DNA of 64,000 nucleotides from Paenibacillus phytorum (GCF_013141715.1 NZ_WHOA01000005.1:1-64000), one strand, 5' to 3'. Positions 12,800 through 22,594 are shown, counted from the stretch's first letter. Translations and numbers: made by a program. Notes: generated from the sequence alone by a model not told the origin.

Positions 12800-14770
12800 C
12801 TAAAAACCTAGCATTTTAGAGATTTTTTCAAGCAGTCGTTGCTGTGATGTCAATTGTTGAGATATGTCATCATATCGTTTGTTTAGTGATTCTGCAGTAG
12901 CAAGCATTTCACTTCGGATTTCTTGTTCCAACATTTCACTTACCTTTTGCGTGTGAAGATGAAGCAAATTGCGCAGGTCCTTTACATCCTCCGAAACGCC
13001 TTCATATCTTTGGTTCAGCAACTCCGTTGAGGCAGTAAGTATTTCACCTGTGGGATTTTCCTCCGAAACTTCAGTTACCTTTTGCTGAACGGTTTCGATC
13101 GTATGATGCAATCCTGATACTTCTGTAGAAATACCCTCAATTTGTCTATTCAGTAATTCTAGTGTAGCAGCAACTTCACTTCTAATGCCCTGTTCGAACA
13201 CATTAACTACATTTTGCGTTTGGAGATGAATCTCATTTCGCAGGTTCTTTACATCCTTTGAAACACCTTCATATCGTTGGTTCAGTAACTCCGTCGTGGC
13301 AGTAAGTATTTCACCTTTGAGATCTTGATCCGAAACTTCAGTTACCTTTTGCTGAACGGTTTCAATCACGTTTCGCAGTACCGTTACTTCTTCAGATATG
13401 GTGCCGTAGCGTTTGTCTAGCGATTCTGCAGTAGCATTTACTTCACTTCGAATTTCTTGTTCCAACTTTTCACTTACCTTTTGCGTGTGGAGATGAATCT
13501 CATTACGCAGGTACTTTACATCCTTTGAAACACCTTCATATCGTTGGTTCAGTAACTCCGTTGTGGCAGTAAGTATTTCACCTTTGAGATCTTGCTCCGA
13601 AACCTCAGTTACCTTTTGCTGAACGGTTTGGATCACGTTTTGCAGTTCCGTCACCTTTTGTGTATGGAAACGAATCCCATTCTGCAGGTTCTTTACATCC
13701 TCCGAAACGCCTTCATATCGTTGGTTCAGTAATTCCGTTGTGGCAGCAAGTATTTCACCTTTGAGATCTTGCTCCGAAACTTCCGTTACCTTTTGCTGAA
13801 CGGTTTCGATCACGTTTTGCAGTTCCGTCACCTTTTGTGTATGGAAACGAATCCCATTCTGCAGGTTCTTTACATCCTCCGAAACGCCTTCATATCGTTG
13901 GTTCAGTAATTCCGTTGCGGCAGCAAGTATTTCACCTTTGGGATCTTGCTCCGAAACTTCCGTTACCTTTTGCTGAACGGTTTCGATCACATTCTTCAGC
14001 CCTATTACTTCTACAGATACACCCTCAATTTGTCTGTGTAGTAATTCTAGCGTAGTAGCAACTTCACTTCTAATGTCCTGTTCGAACAAATCGGTTACAT
14101 GTTGGGTGAGAATCTGGATCATGTTTCGCAGTTCCGTTACTTCTTCAGAAACGTTCGAAACTTCGATAACCTTTTGCTTGACCGCATGGATAATGTTACT
14201 AAGTTCCGCGACTTCATTACTTAATTGAACGAACTGAGAGTTTGAGTGATCCATCATAGGTGACAAAAGCCTGCCGCCTGCTTTAGACGATATACCAACC
14301 TTTTGATTCAGATCGTCTATATGGTCCTTTAAATTCCTTGGAGATTTATTCGCTTCTATCTTTCGCGTGAGGAGCTGTACCATGTTACTTAATTCCATTG
14401 TATCTTTACTTAATTGCAAGTTGGTGTTGTTCATAACCGGAGGTGAAATTGATTTGTCTACTGTAGGAAGTAAATTGGAGTCAGGAACAATAGTAGGTGT
14501 AGGAGGTAATGGCTTTTCATCATTGAGTGCGATAATTGCTTTCTGACGCATTTCCTGTAAATGTTCTTTTATAAATTTAGGCGGTTTATTATCATTGCTC
14601 AACTTGGAAATAATCTCAAATATTTCGATGGCTTCTTCTGTGTACCTTTGGGATCCGCCAAATGCTTTAGTTGGAAGAAATTCGCGATAATAATTTGTCC
14701 AACCCCTTACAACTTCTCGCGTTTTTCCGATTTTACCAGCGATTTCGGTGAACTTATATGTCCTTTTCAT
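12800..14770 (-). CDS. MerR-like HTH protein with long tandem-repeat coiled coil (RacA/KfrA-like architecture)
   Basis: Residues 1-75 form a MerR-type winged HTH: YKFTEIAGKIGKTREVVRGWTNYYREF, then RYTEEAIEIFEIISKL. A Pro-rich linker (PLPPTPTIVP) follows, then about 540 residues of coiled coil. Residues about 270-620 consist of related units containing TVQQKVTEVSEQDLKGEIL, TELLNQRYEGVSEDVKNL and HTQKVTE. Two adjacent 59-residue units are nearly identical at DNA level (177 bp, about 13617-13793 and 13794-13970). The architecture recalls RacA, KfrA and DUF3967 proteins, which bind DNA by an N-terminal HTH and self-associate by coiled coil. No enzymatic motif is visible. It stands alone between terminators. 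Confidence 0.75.
   Translation of the reverse strand: MKRTYKFTEIAGKIGKTREVVRGWTNYYREFLPTKAFGGSQRYTEEAIEIFEIISKLSNDNKPPKFIKEHLQEMRQKAIIALNDEKPLPPTPTIVPDSNLLPTVDKSISPPVMNNTNLQLSKDTMELSNMVQLLTRKIEANKSPRNLKDHIDDLNQKVGISSKAGGRLLSPMMDHSNSQFVQLSNEVAELSNIIHAVKQKVIEVSNVSEEVTELRNMIQILTQHVTDLFEQDIRSEVATTLELLHRQIEGVSVEVIGLKNVIETVQQKVTEVSEQDPKGEILAAATELLNQRYEGVSEDVKNLQNGIRFHTQKVTELQNVIETVQQKVTEVSEQDLKGEILAATTELLNQRYEGVSEDVKNLQNGIRFHTQKVTELQNVIQTVQQKVTEVSEQDLKGEILTATTELLNQRYEGVSKDVKYLRNEIHLHTQKVSEKLEQEIRSEVNATAESLDKRYGTISEEVTVLRNVIETVQQKVTEVSDQDLKGEILTATTELLNQRYEGVSKDVKNLRNEIHLQTQNVVNVFEQGIRSEVAATLELLNRQIEGISTEVSGLHHTIETVQQKVTEVSEENPTGEILTASTELLNQRYEGVSEDVKDLRNLLHLHTQKVSEMLEQEIRSEMLATAESLNKRYDDISQQLTSQQRLLEKISKMLGF
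13440..13975 (-). repeat. 177-bp tandem repeats inside the coiled-coil gene
   Basis: Direct repeats with a 177-bp period, each encoding 59 residues. The copies at about 13617-13793 and 13794-13970 differ at only a few bases, and a more diverged unit with the same core precedes them at about 13440-13616. Near-identity implies recent duplication and possible copy-number variation between strains. Confidence 0.8.
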
Positions 14771-14916
14771 TGTTATCTATCGTCATCCTTTCTTCTTATG
14801 TCCATTAGGCTTAGGCATTAGTTGTAACATATTATTCAGGACATCGAACAAGTGACAACAAATGAAGGAAACATTTAAGAGTCCGCATATCCTTTTCTTC
14901 CAGAAAACAACAAAAA

Positions 14917-14939
14917 CCCAGTGCCTATGCGGCACTGAG
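14917..14939 (-). terminator. Terminator of the U32 gene
   Basis: In minus orientation CTCAGTGCC gcata GGCACTGGG is followed by TTTTTG. It lies just downstream of the U32-family stop. Confidence 0.8.
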
Positions 14940-14964
14940 TCTGTTTTTTCACACTATAGATCCT

Positions 14965-17517
14965 CTACTTCACTAGCTGACCGCGAGTAACACCTAATTG
15001 GTTCGTCGCCTTCAACGAACGCCATACTTGCGTACCGCTAATATCACCATCAATCGCGCGACGGTACAAGTCGAGAATTTCGCGTACTTTGTCTGGCGTC
15101 TCTTCAAGGAACTCCACACGGAAGGATCGGATGCCTAAATCCATGAAATGACTCAAGTACTCGGCACCAGATTGATCCACCGCGTTATACACCGTATTAC
15201 GACAACCTTCATCGACACGCACCGGGTGAGACATACCGACACGGTCTTGCAAAGAAACGCTGTGATCCTCACAAGGACGACCGCAGTTTGTAAAGTCAGT
15301 GCCTTCGCTCAGGAACGTACAGTACACGCAGTGCTCTGTATGGAACATCGGCATGTGCTGATGAATAACAACCTCAAGCTTCGAGGTCTCAGCACGGCGA
15401 AGTAAATCGACCATTTGCTGAATGTTCAAATCGTAGGAAGGCGTAATCTTCGAAAGACCCGCTTCTAGGAACAAGGCAGCTGTTTTATGGTTGGCCACAT
15501 TGAGCGAGAAATCCCCGATTAACTGCGGTTTCGGCGCGTCCGGATTTTCCATCCGATGCTTCAAGAAGAAGTAGGCCGCGCCCGTATTGCGGATCAATAC
15601 CGCATCCGGATTTAGCTTTAATATATGGTTAAAATAGCCCGTTTCCCCTGGCATATGAATACGCGGTGTCACCAAAGCGATTTTGCGCCCGGCTGCACGT
15701 ACGGCTTCCACGGCCGCGGGGAACTGCTTAATAAATTCGAAATCCGCGTAAATAAACTCGATATCCGTTGTCTCGAGCACGGCCTTCACCTGATCCAGGT
15801 TACGGCAAAGTGCAGTAAGCTCCACAGCCTTGCGTTCCGCTAGGGAAAGCGCAGGGGCATTCGCGGCAGCGTTGGTGATAGCTGCCTCAGCAGCTGACTG
15901 AATCACGTCGTCATACACGCCGATTTCACGCTTCATGTAAGCCGGTGGTTTCTGCCGCTCGTCTTCCATCAGCTCCACAGCCATGCGGCGCATGCTGTTA
16001 AGTTCACGCATCGGCACGATCAGCTCGCCGGTCAGCTGCACATCCAGCTGACTGAGCGCATAAATCGTACCGCCAAGGCGTCCGAACTGCTCCGTAAAGA
16101 GCTGTTCGTCCATCGGTCTTTTCTCCGCGCGAACCAACGGAAGCTCGGATTGTACGAAGACGGTATGTCCGCCTTGAATATCTGTCCACCAGCTTTTGAG
16201 CGGCTCGCCTTCTACACCGCTGACCTTCACGCTTACCGGGAAAGTTCGGTAAGGCTTGTCGGTCTCAAACGTCTGGCGCAGACGCTTGTCCAGCTGAGGA
16301 TCATTCGTCTTCCAGATACGGTCCCCGACATGCAGACGGCCGAGCTCCACATCATTGCGCCCCATAATGATCTCGATGAGTCCGCCCTCAGCTTCACCTT
16401 CGAGCTTCTCTCCCTTGCGGCGCAAATCGTAGATGCGCCCGCCTTCTTCCTTCTTCGTCGGATCCCCGGCGTCGAAAACAAGCCCGTCGCCGCGCTTGAG
16501 CGGCGCCTCCAGCTCACAGATCACGCCATCGCGCAAAATCTGCTTGATGCGGCCCACGAACACCCCACGGCTCTTCGGAAACGTACCGTCTACGAGCTGC
16601 TTATTGTTGGTTCCATTCAAGAAACCAACCGTAAATCCACGCGAGAAGCTTTGCTGAAGCTCACGAACCTCTTCTTTGGTCGGACGAGCATCCTCCCCAT
16701 CGAAATAACGGTCAATCGCACGGCGATACTTGCTCACGACATTGGCCACATATTCAGGGGTCTTCAGACGCCCTTCAATTTTGAAAGAGCGTACGCCGGC
16801 TTCAATAAGCTCTGGCACGATCTCTATCGCTGCCAAATCCTTTGGCGACAGCAAATACGTGACATCACCCATCGGCTTTTGCACGCCATCGACCATCAGA
16901 TCATACGGCAAGCGGCACGCTTGTGCACATTCTCCGCGGTTAGCGGAACGCCCGCCCCACATTTCAGAAGTCAGACACTGACCGGAATAAGAGACACAAA
17001 GCGCACCATGCACGAAAACTTCCATCGGAAGCTTCGCTTGATCGCCGATTTGTTTAATCTGCTTCAAGTTATTTTCGCGCCCTAAAACAACGCGTTCAAT
17101 ATCGAACGGCTTCGTAAATTCAACAGCCTCAGGAGATGTAATCGTCATCTGTGTGGATCCGTGAATCGGGAAATCCGGGGAGATTTGGCGAATCATTTTA
17201 ACCAAACCAAGATCCTGTACAATAACCGCATCCACACCGGCGTCCACACAAGCATCTATCAATTGCTTCGCATCATTCAGTTCTTCCTCAAACACAAGGA
17301 TGTTGAAGGTCAGGAAGCCCTTTACTCCATATAGATGAAGAAACGACATAATATCTGGCAGTTCAGCCATCGTAAAGTTATGTGCGCGTGCTCTAGCATT
17401 AAATTTCTCCACACCAAAAAACACGGCATCCGCCCCATTGGCAACAGCCGCTCTCAAACAATCCCAATCCCCCGCAGGGGCCAACAATTCTATATCTTCT
17501 CTGCGTATCGTACGCAT
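14965..17517 (-). CDS. U32 family protein, RlhA-type (peptidase U32/DUF3656)
   Basis: Long U32 protein with an N-terminal TIM-barrel part (ELLAPAGDWDCLRAAVANGADAVFFGVEKFNARARAHNF), the U32 cysteine region CVSYSGQCLTSEMWGGRSANRGECAQACRLPY, SFKIEGRLKTPEYVANVVSKYRRAID, and a long DUF3656-type C-terminal half. A second cysteine set (HQHMPMFHTEHCVYCTFL ... CGRPCEDH) is near the C-terminus. In E. coli the long U32 protein RlhA hydroxylates C2501 of 23S rRNA; other long members act in RNA or quinone hydroxylation. An RNA-modification role here is inferred. The ATG at 17517 is preferred because AAAGGA lies nine bases ahead; the upstream TTG overlaps that site. Confidence 0.85.
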   Translation of the reverse strand: MRTIRREDIELLAPAGDWDCLRAAVANGADAVFFGVEKFNARARAHNFTMAELPDIMSFLHLYGVKGFLTFNILVFEEELNDAKQLIDACVDAGVDAVIVQDLGLVKMIRQISPDFPIHGSTQMTITSPEAVEFTKPFDIERVVLGRENNLKQIKQIGDQAKLPMEVFVHGALCVSYSGQCLTSEMWGGRSANRGECAQACRLPYDLMVDGVQKPMGDVTYLLSPKDLAAIEIVPELIEAGVRSFKIEGRLKTPEYVANVVSKYRRAIDRYFDGEDARPTKEEVRELQQSFSRGFTVGFLNGTNNKQLVDGTFPKSRGVFVGRIKQILRDGVICELEAPLKRGDGLVFDAGDPTKKEEGGRIYDLRRKGEKLEGEAEGGLIEIIMGRNDVELGRLHVGDRIWKTNDPQLDKRLRQTFETDKPYRTFPVSVKVSGVEGEPLKSWWTDIQGGHTVFVQSELPLVRAEKRPMDEQLFTEQFGRLGGTIYALSQLDVQLTGELIVPMRELNSMRRMAVELMEDERQKPPAYMKREIGVYDDVIQSAAEAAITNAAANAPALSLAERKAVELTALCRNLDQVKAVLETTDIEFIYADFEFIKQFPAAVEAVRAAGRKIALVTPRIHMPGETGYFNHILKLNPDAVLIRNTGAAYFFLKHRMENPDAPKPQLIGDFSLNVANHKTAALFLEAGLSKITPSYDLNIQQMVDLLRRAETSKLEVVIHQHMPMFHTEHCVYCTFLSEGTDFTNCGRPCEDHSVSLQDRVGMSHPVRVDEGCRNTVYNAVDQSGAEYLSHFMDLGIRSFRVEFLEETPDKVREILDLYRRAIDGDISGTQVWRSLKATNQLGVTRGQLVK

Positions 17518-17692
17518 GGCAGCAAATCCTTTCAATAGTAGATCCTCGGGTCATCCTCAAAGTCTTCTCTTTAGTGTAACAGAAAGGGTAGGTAGTAATC
17601 TAGGGTGGGGGGGTAATTACAAGCTTAGCCAATATCCGACAGTTACGCCTCATTGTCAAACGTTTCCTCCTCAAGCTGAAACCCTTTAGAAG

Positions 17693-17721
17693 TTAACAAA
17701 GTTTCCTATGAATGCTATAAT
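17693..17721 (+). promoter_or_regulatory. Sigma-A promoter of the Dlt-like operon
   Basis: TTAACA (17693-17698), exactly 17 bp, then consensus TATAAT (17716-17721). Transcription would start near 17729, giving a short leader before the TTG start at 17761 with GAGGGA upstream. Confidence 0.8.
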
Positions 17722-17760
17722 GGCAAGGATAGTGACCTTTTTAGTAATTGAGGGATACCT

Positions 17761-20700
17761 TTGGTTTTGTCGAAAATTCGCGTTCTTAAACTATTGATCG
17801 GACTAGGCGTCATCAGTATCCTATTTATATTCATCCTTCTACTATTTTTACCAAAAGTAGATGAAACTAAGCTCCTCTATGCGACGAGCGGGGATCATTA
17901 TGATGCGGCAGCCTATGGAGATTTTCAGCAAACCTTGCAGGCAGGCGTTCACATTGACAAACAAAACCTGCTTTCCCTATCAACAAGCCAGCTTCGTAAA
18001 TACGATGCGATTTATCTGGATCCTGCCCTTGCGCAAGATGCCGGGTGGGCGGAACAAGCTTCAAAACTAGTAACATTCGTGAAACAGGGCGGACATTTAT
18101 TAGTGGAAAATGGGTTCTCGACCAGCTTTACACCGGAATTCATAGGTGCTAAAGAGGTTGTGGACTTAAAAAAAGTGCCGCTCACGAGCTTGGGTGGACC
18201 CCAATTGGCAGCTTCAACACAGAGTCTGAGCTACCCGCAGGTGCCAGTTAATCTGCAAGGTATACAGCAAACTTTTCAATTGTTTAGCCAGAGCTACCTC
18301 AAACATAATTCACTGGAAGACTTGCCCGGCTTTAACTTGGGATATGGCTTCGTTCCTTCTACTGGTCAAACGATAGTTGCCATGAACATGGCTGGGAAGC
18401 CTGTTTCGCTAGTTATGCAGAACCGCATTGGAAAAGGCACCGTGCTGATCAGCAGTAACTTTCTGCCGAACCGGTACTTCCTGACAGGCTATGACATGAT
18501 GAGCGGCATGGATCCGAAGCTAGGCTTCTCTCAGCTGGCTGAAAAGTATCAAGCAGCAATGAAACGGGTCCCGGGAACGACTTATTTCAATAAAAAAACA
18601 CTACCGATTGAGCCTTACTTTAACTTTGCTTTTGCTGCAGCGAACATGCAGTATCGCAGTGAGCTGCTGGCTTATGTATCGAAAGAAACACTTGGCTACA
18701 GTGTGAAAAAAATCCTTGGCCCTTACGGAAGGCCTGCTATGGCGTTTCAGAATCATTTTGAGGCGATGCCGGCAATTCAGCAGAAAGACGGCATTGCTTG
18801 GGCAGAGAAGCTGAAGGAATATAACGAGATTCCCTCGTTTACACTCGTACGCAATGCCTTCTACTGGGGGCAATGGCGCGAGAGTGTGACGGTGCAGCTC
18901 AACATGGGGACGAACGCACAGCCAACGTTCTACGGTGAGCTGCCCGGCTCGGGTTACGCGAGCGGGCTGCACGTGATGGCTGCCGGCAAGCCCCTGCGGC
19001 AGGCTTTGTTTCCGCAATATCGCGATCTGTCGAGCGCGATTGAGCTGCCTTACCGCGCGTACCCGACGGCCGCGGATATGAACGGCGACGGCCGCACGGA
19101 CCTCGTGGTCGGCAGCTCGGATGGATTCGTGTATGTGTACACGAATCAAGGTGTTGACGCGGCGGCCTATACGAGTGAGCCGCCGCCTGAGGGCTTGGCG
19201 CTGCCCGACACGTTCGGCGCGCCGATGCCTTTGCTGCTGGAGTCCGGCTTGCCGCTCCAGCTTGGCCCTTACAGTGCCGTTCACGCCGCAGACGTGAACG
19301 GGGATGGCCGCACGGACCTCGTCGTCTCCGACGAGTCCGGGGCGGTACTGCTCCTGCCGCAGCTCGCTAGCGGCAGGTTCGCGAAGCCCGCGGCGCTGCT
19401 CGCGGGCGGGAAGCCGCTGCAGCTGCCCGGAGGGCCTGCAGCGCCGTTCGTCGCCGACGTCGATGGCGACGGCAAGCTCGACCTTGTCCTAGGCGGAGCC
19501 GATGGACAAGTATGGCTCTACAAGGGCCGCAGCGCAGCGGCCCTCATGCTCGAGCAGGGCAGCGCGCTGTTCCCGCTGCCGCAGCATGCCACGCACGCCG
19601 CACCATCCGTGCGTGACATCAACGGCGACGGCCGACTCGATATCGTGGTCGGCAGCAGCGATGGGGACCTACAAGTGTATCTTCAAGGCGCCGATGGCGC
19701 TTGGGCGGATGCGGGTCCCCTACAAAGCACAACCCTGAACCAAGTCGGCGATCACGCCTTGGTTGCCGGCCACTACTCCGTCCCGCTTTGGATAGATCTT
19801 AATCACGACGGCAAAGACGACCTGGTCGTCGGCGGTATCGAATTCGGGTCCCCCGTTTCGATCGACGACCCGCAATTTCCTTATCAAGCGGAGCTTCAGG
19901 AGTTCATTCAATACGCGCGTGACAATCATTTACAAATCGATCCGCACGTGTTCGTGCATAATTTCAAAAGCGCTGAGCAAGAACGCACCGAGCTTTCCCT
20001 TCACAAGAAAGCATTCGATAAGCTCGGCATCCCTTGGCTGAACCTTGGAACGAACCAACACACATGGCGCATCAATAACATAGACCACCAGCAAACACTG
20101 GAGAATGAACAGCAGCAAGGATTATGGTACAATTTCGGTTTCTTATCGCCCGATTCGCCCGTGATTCCACGTCCCGAAGAGATTTGGTCGCTTCCCTTCC
20201 TATTACAGGATAAACAAGGGAATACAGATCATACGATGCTGATCCATACACCAACGCCGGTACTGCGGACAGGAGATTATGCAACGACGGACGTTTTCGA
20301 ATCGATGGTTAAATTGGACATGCCGATTGATTATTTCGAGCACATCGAGTACCATTTTCCCGTACCATCCAAAGTTGCTGATTTAACCGAATTCGCCGAC
20401 TACTTTGACAAGCTTCGTACGAAGCATAATTATAATTTTATGACCGAAACCCAGATGGCGAAGTCATTCTTAACTGCTTTGAAAAGCGAAGTTCGTATCA
20501 GTCAGTCATGGACTTCTTATTTATGGGACAAACTGAAAGATCGTTTAGCTGGAGGCAATCCACACTTTCATGCCACTTTGACACCGAATACCGACAAGGT
20601 GCCAGGCTTGGCTGGTGAGTATTCTACAACACTGGGTGTAGTAATAGAAAAGGGCGAAAAACTTGCCCTATACTCCCTACAAAGTGATTCGGATATTTAC

Positions 20701-20997
20701 ACGACAATTGATAACCGATTCTATCTAGGTTTGACTAAGCCATCCTCCATCGGTATTGGAGCGACCAAGGAAAAATTCCATGTCGTGCGTTCTAATGTTC
20801 CTTTTGAGCTGACACAGCAAGGGAATACTCATCAATTAGTCCTAAAATCAGCAGGTCTGCAGCAAGTGAAGGTATTCAGTCCTACAGAGCTACTCTTTGA
20901 TGGATCCGATGCCAAGATCGAGCATGACGCTCAAACACATATGTATACCATCACCCGATACGGTGATTTGACGACACTTTCTTTTACCGCAAAGTGA
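17761..20997 (+). CDS. Large membrane-anchored protein: GATase-like and deacetylase-like regions with an inserted FG-GAP propeller
   Basis: One N-terminal membrane anchor (LLIGLGVISILFIFILLLFL) and a large outside part. Residues about 35-260 look like a GATase/DUF4350-type Rossmann region (LLYATSGDHYDAAAYGDF ... VKQGGHLLVENG). Residues about 340-390 (MAFQNHFEAMPAIQQKDGIAWAEKL) and about 710-900 look like split halves of a NodB/polysaccharide-deacetylase-like TIM barrel. Five FG-GAP/VCBS calcium loops of type DxNGDGxxDLVV lie at about 439, 511, 566, 619 and 679. The DNA of the propeller (about 19000-19720) is far richer in GC than either side, suggesting a separate origin or low-complexity drift. 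It is the first gene of the operon with the carrier protein, ligase, SGNH and MBOAT genes. An action on the same envelope polymer is inferred. The domain calls are by eye. Confidence 0.65.
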   Translation: MVLSKIRVLKLLIGLGVISILFIFILLLFLPKVDETKLLYATSGDHYDAAAYGDFQQTLQAGVHIDKQNLLSLSTSQLRKYDAIYLDPALAQDAGWAEQASKLVTFVKQGGHLLVENGFSTSFTPEFIGAKEVVDLKKVPLTSLGGPQLAASTQSLSYPQVPVNLQGIQQTFQLFSQSYLKHNSLEDLPGFNLGYGFVPSTGQTIVAMNMAGKPVSLVMQNRIGKGTVLISSNFLPNRYFLTGYDMMSGMDPKLGFSQLAEKYQAAMKRVPGTTYFNKKTLPIEPYFNFAFAAANMQYRSELLAYVSKETLGYSVKKILGPYGRPAMAFQNHFEAMPAIQQKDGIAWAEKLKEYNEIPSFTLVRNAFYWGQWRESVTVQLNMGTNAQPTFYGELPGSGYASGLHVMAAGKPLRQALFPQYRDLSSAIELPYRAYPTAADMNGDGRTDLVVGSSDGFVYVYTNQGVDAAAYTSEPPPEGLALPDTFGAPMPLLLESGLPLQLGPYSAVHAADVNGDGRTDLVVSDESGAVLLLPQLASGRFAKPAALLAGGKPLQLPGGPAAPFVADVDGDGKLDLVLGGADGQVWLYKGRSAAALMLEQGSALFPLPQHATHAAPSVRDINGDGRLDIVVGSSDGDLQVYLQGADGAWADAGPLQSTTLNQVGDHALVAGHYSVPLWIDLNHDGKDDLVVGGIEFGSPVSIDDPQFPYQAELQEFIQYARDNHLQIDPHVFVHNFKSAEQERTELSLHKKAFDKLGIPWLNLGTNQHTWRINNIDHQQTLENEQQQGLWYNFGFLSPDSPVIPRPEEIWSLPFLLQDKQGNTDHTMLIHTPTPVLRTGDYATTDVFESMVKLDMPIDYFEHIEYHFPVPSKVADLTEFADYFDKLRTKHNYNFMTETQMAKSFLTALKSEVRISQSWTSYLWDKLKDRLAGGNPHFHATLTPNTDKVPGLAGEYSTTLGVVIEKGEKLALYSLQSDSDIYTTIDNRFYLGLTKPSSIGIGATKEKFHVVRSNVPFELTQQGNTHQLVLKSAGLQQVKVFSPTELLFDGSDAKIEHDAQTHMYTITRYGDLTTLSFTAK

Positions 20998-21052
20998 ACT
21001 AACGTTCCTTTATCTTATTACCACTTTTATGTTAACCAGGAGGCTTTCCAAC

Positions 21053-21310
21053 ATGTCTAATGAAGAATTATTAGCGCAGCTTGAACAGCATATTCGCGAG
21101 CGTTATGAAATTGCTGAGGATGACGATGATTTTGATGTTGATGTTCATCTCTTTGATTATGGCTTCATTGACTCCATCGGCGCCACAGCGCTTATCGCCC
21201 ATATCGAAAAAACATACAGCATTCAAGTGACGAATCAAGATTTAATGCTGTACTCCATGAACACGGTAAGCGAAATTGCCGATTTTATTTCCAAGAAGAC
21301 TGCGAGGTAA
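21053..21310 (+). CDS. Acyl/aminoacyl carrier protein (DltC-like)
   Basis: An 85-residue acidic four-helix carrier protein. The phosphopantetheine attachment motif is FIDSIGA with Ser 41, corresponding to the DSL motif of DltC and ACP; the following helix reads TALIAHIEKTYSIQV. A strongly acidic N-terminal stretch (EDDDDFDVDVHLFDYG) precedes it. The ATG at 21053 has AGGAGG nine bases upstream; an in-frame upstream start would be out of place. The next gene, an amino acid:carrier-protein ligase, begins 7 nt after its stop. I infer that this protein carries a thioester-bound amino acid to the membrane enzymes encoded downstream. Confidence 0.88.
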   Translation: MSNEELLAQLEQHIRERYEIAEDDDDFDVDVHLFDYGFIDSIGATALIAHIEKTYSIQVTNQDLMLYSMNTVSEIADFISKKTAR

Positions 21311-21317
21311 CCCACTC

Positions 21318-22517
21318 ATGATGACATGTAAAATTTCTTTAGAAGGCCTGGCTGAAAGTCAGCATGGACAAGTCAAATACGCGTCCGCCTTTGCCAATGA
21401 GCATATTCAGGATATTTCCCTTGTGGATGGTCACATTATCATTACCCATAACTCTCCGAATGGAAACGAGGGTATTACCGAGCGCGTTCAGCGTCTCATT
21501 GAACGTTTCTCCCATGGCGATTTCGGCTTCAAAGAAAACATTCTATTCGAGAACAAAGTCGATACCCCTTACGAAGGCGATATTATCGCTGAGCTTGTAG
21601 AACGTAAAGCAATTAAAGTTTTGGAGCCCGGCCTTTTTATTTTCCGTGAGCCTTTCTCCAGCTTAATGCGTTTCTTCGATTATTCCTTCGTAACGAAGAT
21701 CGCCAAGCGTTTCGAAGGCATGCAGGAAGAGTCTTATCCTGCTGTTATTCATAGTCACACTTTGAATAAAACGAATCATTTCACTTCTTTCCCTGAGCAC
21801 ATTCATTTCGTGACTCATCTACGTGAAGATCTGGATGTCATTGAATCCTTCTCCCAATCCATCCGTGAAGCTGGCGGTTGGAGCCAAGAGCAGCCTCTCG
21901 CGCTTGATAACAACATGGTGAAACCGAACTTCATGATGAATCCTTCTACTTGTTATCACTGCTATGAAGGCCTAGAGAATGAAACGCTTGAGGGTGACGG
22001 CATCGTCGTTACAGCCATTGCGAAATGTCACCGCTTCGAGTCCAAAAACCACACCGATTTCGGTCGTTTGCTCGACTTCTCGATGCGCGAAATTATTTTC
22101 GTCGGTAAACCCGACTTCGTCAAAGAAAATCGCCTAAAATCGATCGAATATCTGAAAGAGCTTGCCGTTGAATGGAACGTGGACAGCATGATGGAGATCG
22201 CCAACGACCCGTTCTTCACGAACGATTTCCAAGTGAAAGCGTCCTTCCAACGCAATCAAGAGATGAAATATGAGCTGCGCTTGAGCATTCCTCATGTGAA
22301 GAAATCAATCGCCTGCTCCTCTGTAAATTTCCATAGCAACACGTTCGGGAATGCTTTTAATATTAAAATGGGCAAGCGCAACGCCGTTACAGGCTGTGTA
22401 GGCTTTGGAATCGAACGCTGGGCGTTCGCGTTCTTGGCGCAGTACGGTCTCGACGAGCAGCAGTGGCCTGCCACATTCCGTGAGCAGTACCATGCTTGGC
22501 AGGAGAAGGCGCTGTAA
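21318..22517 (+). CDS. SerRS-like amino acid:[carrier protein] ligase
   Basis: A 399-residue class II aminoacyl-tRNA-synthetase-like protein without a tRNA-binding arm. It matches the known family of truncated SerRS homologues (the Bradyrhizobium Bll0957 type) that activate an amino acid with ATP and load it on a carrier protein. Visible: FTSFPEHIHFV (about 156-165), the zinc-site region NPSTCYHCYEG (Cys 212 and 215), motif-2-like AKCHRFESKNHTDFGRLLDFSMREI, ACSSVNFHSN (Cys 333), and motif 3 TGCVGFGIERWAFAFL (about 358-373). Zinc binding by Cys 212 and Cys 333 is inferred from the family. The amino acid is not readable from sequence; characterised members use Gly or Ala. The start at 21318 has GAGGTAA upstream. 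Direct pairing with the carrier gene strongly supports the function. Confidence 0.85.
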   Translation: MMTCKISLEGLAESQHGQVKYASAFANEHIQDISLVDGHIIITHNSPNGNEGITERVQRLIERFSHGDFGFKENILFENKVDTPYEGDIIAELVERKAIKVLEPGLFIFREPFSSLMRFFDYSFVTKIAKRFEGMQEESYPAVIHSHTLNKTNHFTSFPEHIHFVTHLREDLDVIESFSQSIREAGGWSQEQPLALDNNMVKPNFMMNPSTCYHCYEGLENETLEGDGIVVTAIAKCHRFESKNHTDFGRLLDFSMREIIFVGKPDFVKENRLKSIEYLKELAVEWNVDSMMEIANDPFFTNDFQVKASFQRNQEMKYELRLSIPHVKKSIACSSVNFHSNTFGNAFNIKMGKRNAVTGCVGFGIERWAFAFLAQYGLDEQQWPATFREQYHAWQEKAL

Positions 22518-22594
22518 GTGCCTTCTCTGTTCTATCCCTAACTGCTTTGCTTGGCTGACCTTAGGCAGATACGGCCTCGGCCGTCTAAGTTGTA

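Noticed and set aside
13440..13975. Possible CRISPR-like array because of regular repeats
   Set aside because: The repeats are 177 bp, contiguous and in frame within a coding sequence, with no spacers.
16150..17085. 311-residue open frame opposite the U32 gene
   Set aside because: Lies fully within the U32/RlhA-type gene in antisense; no start site or domain.
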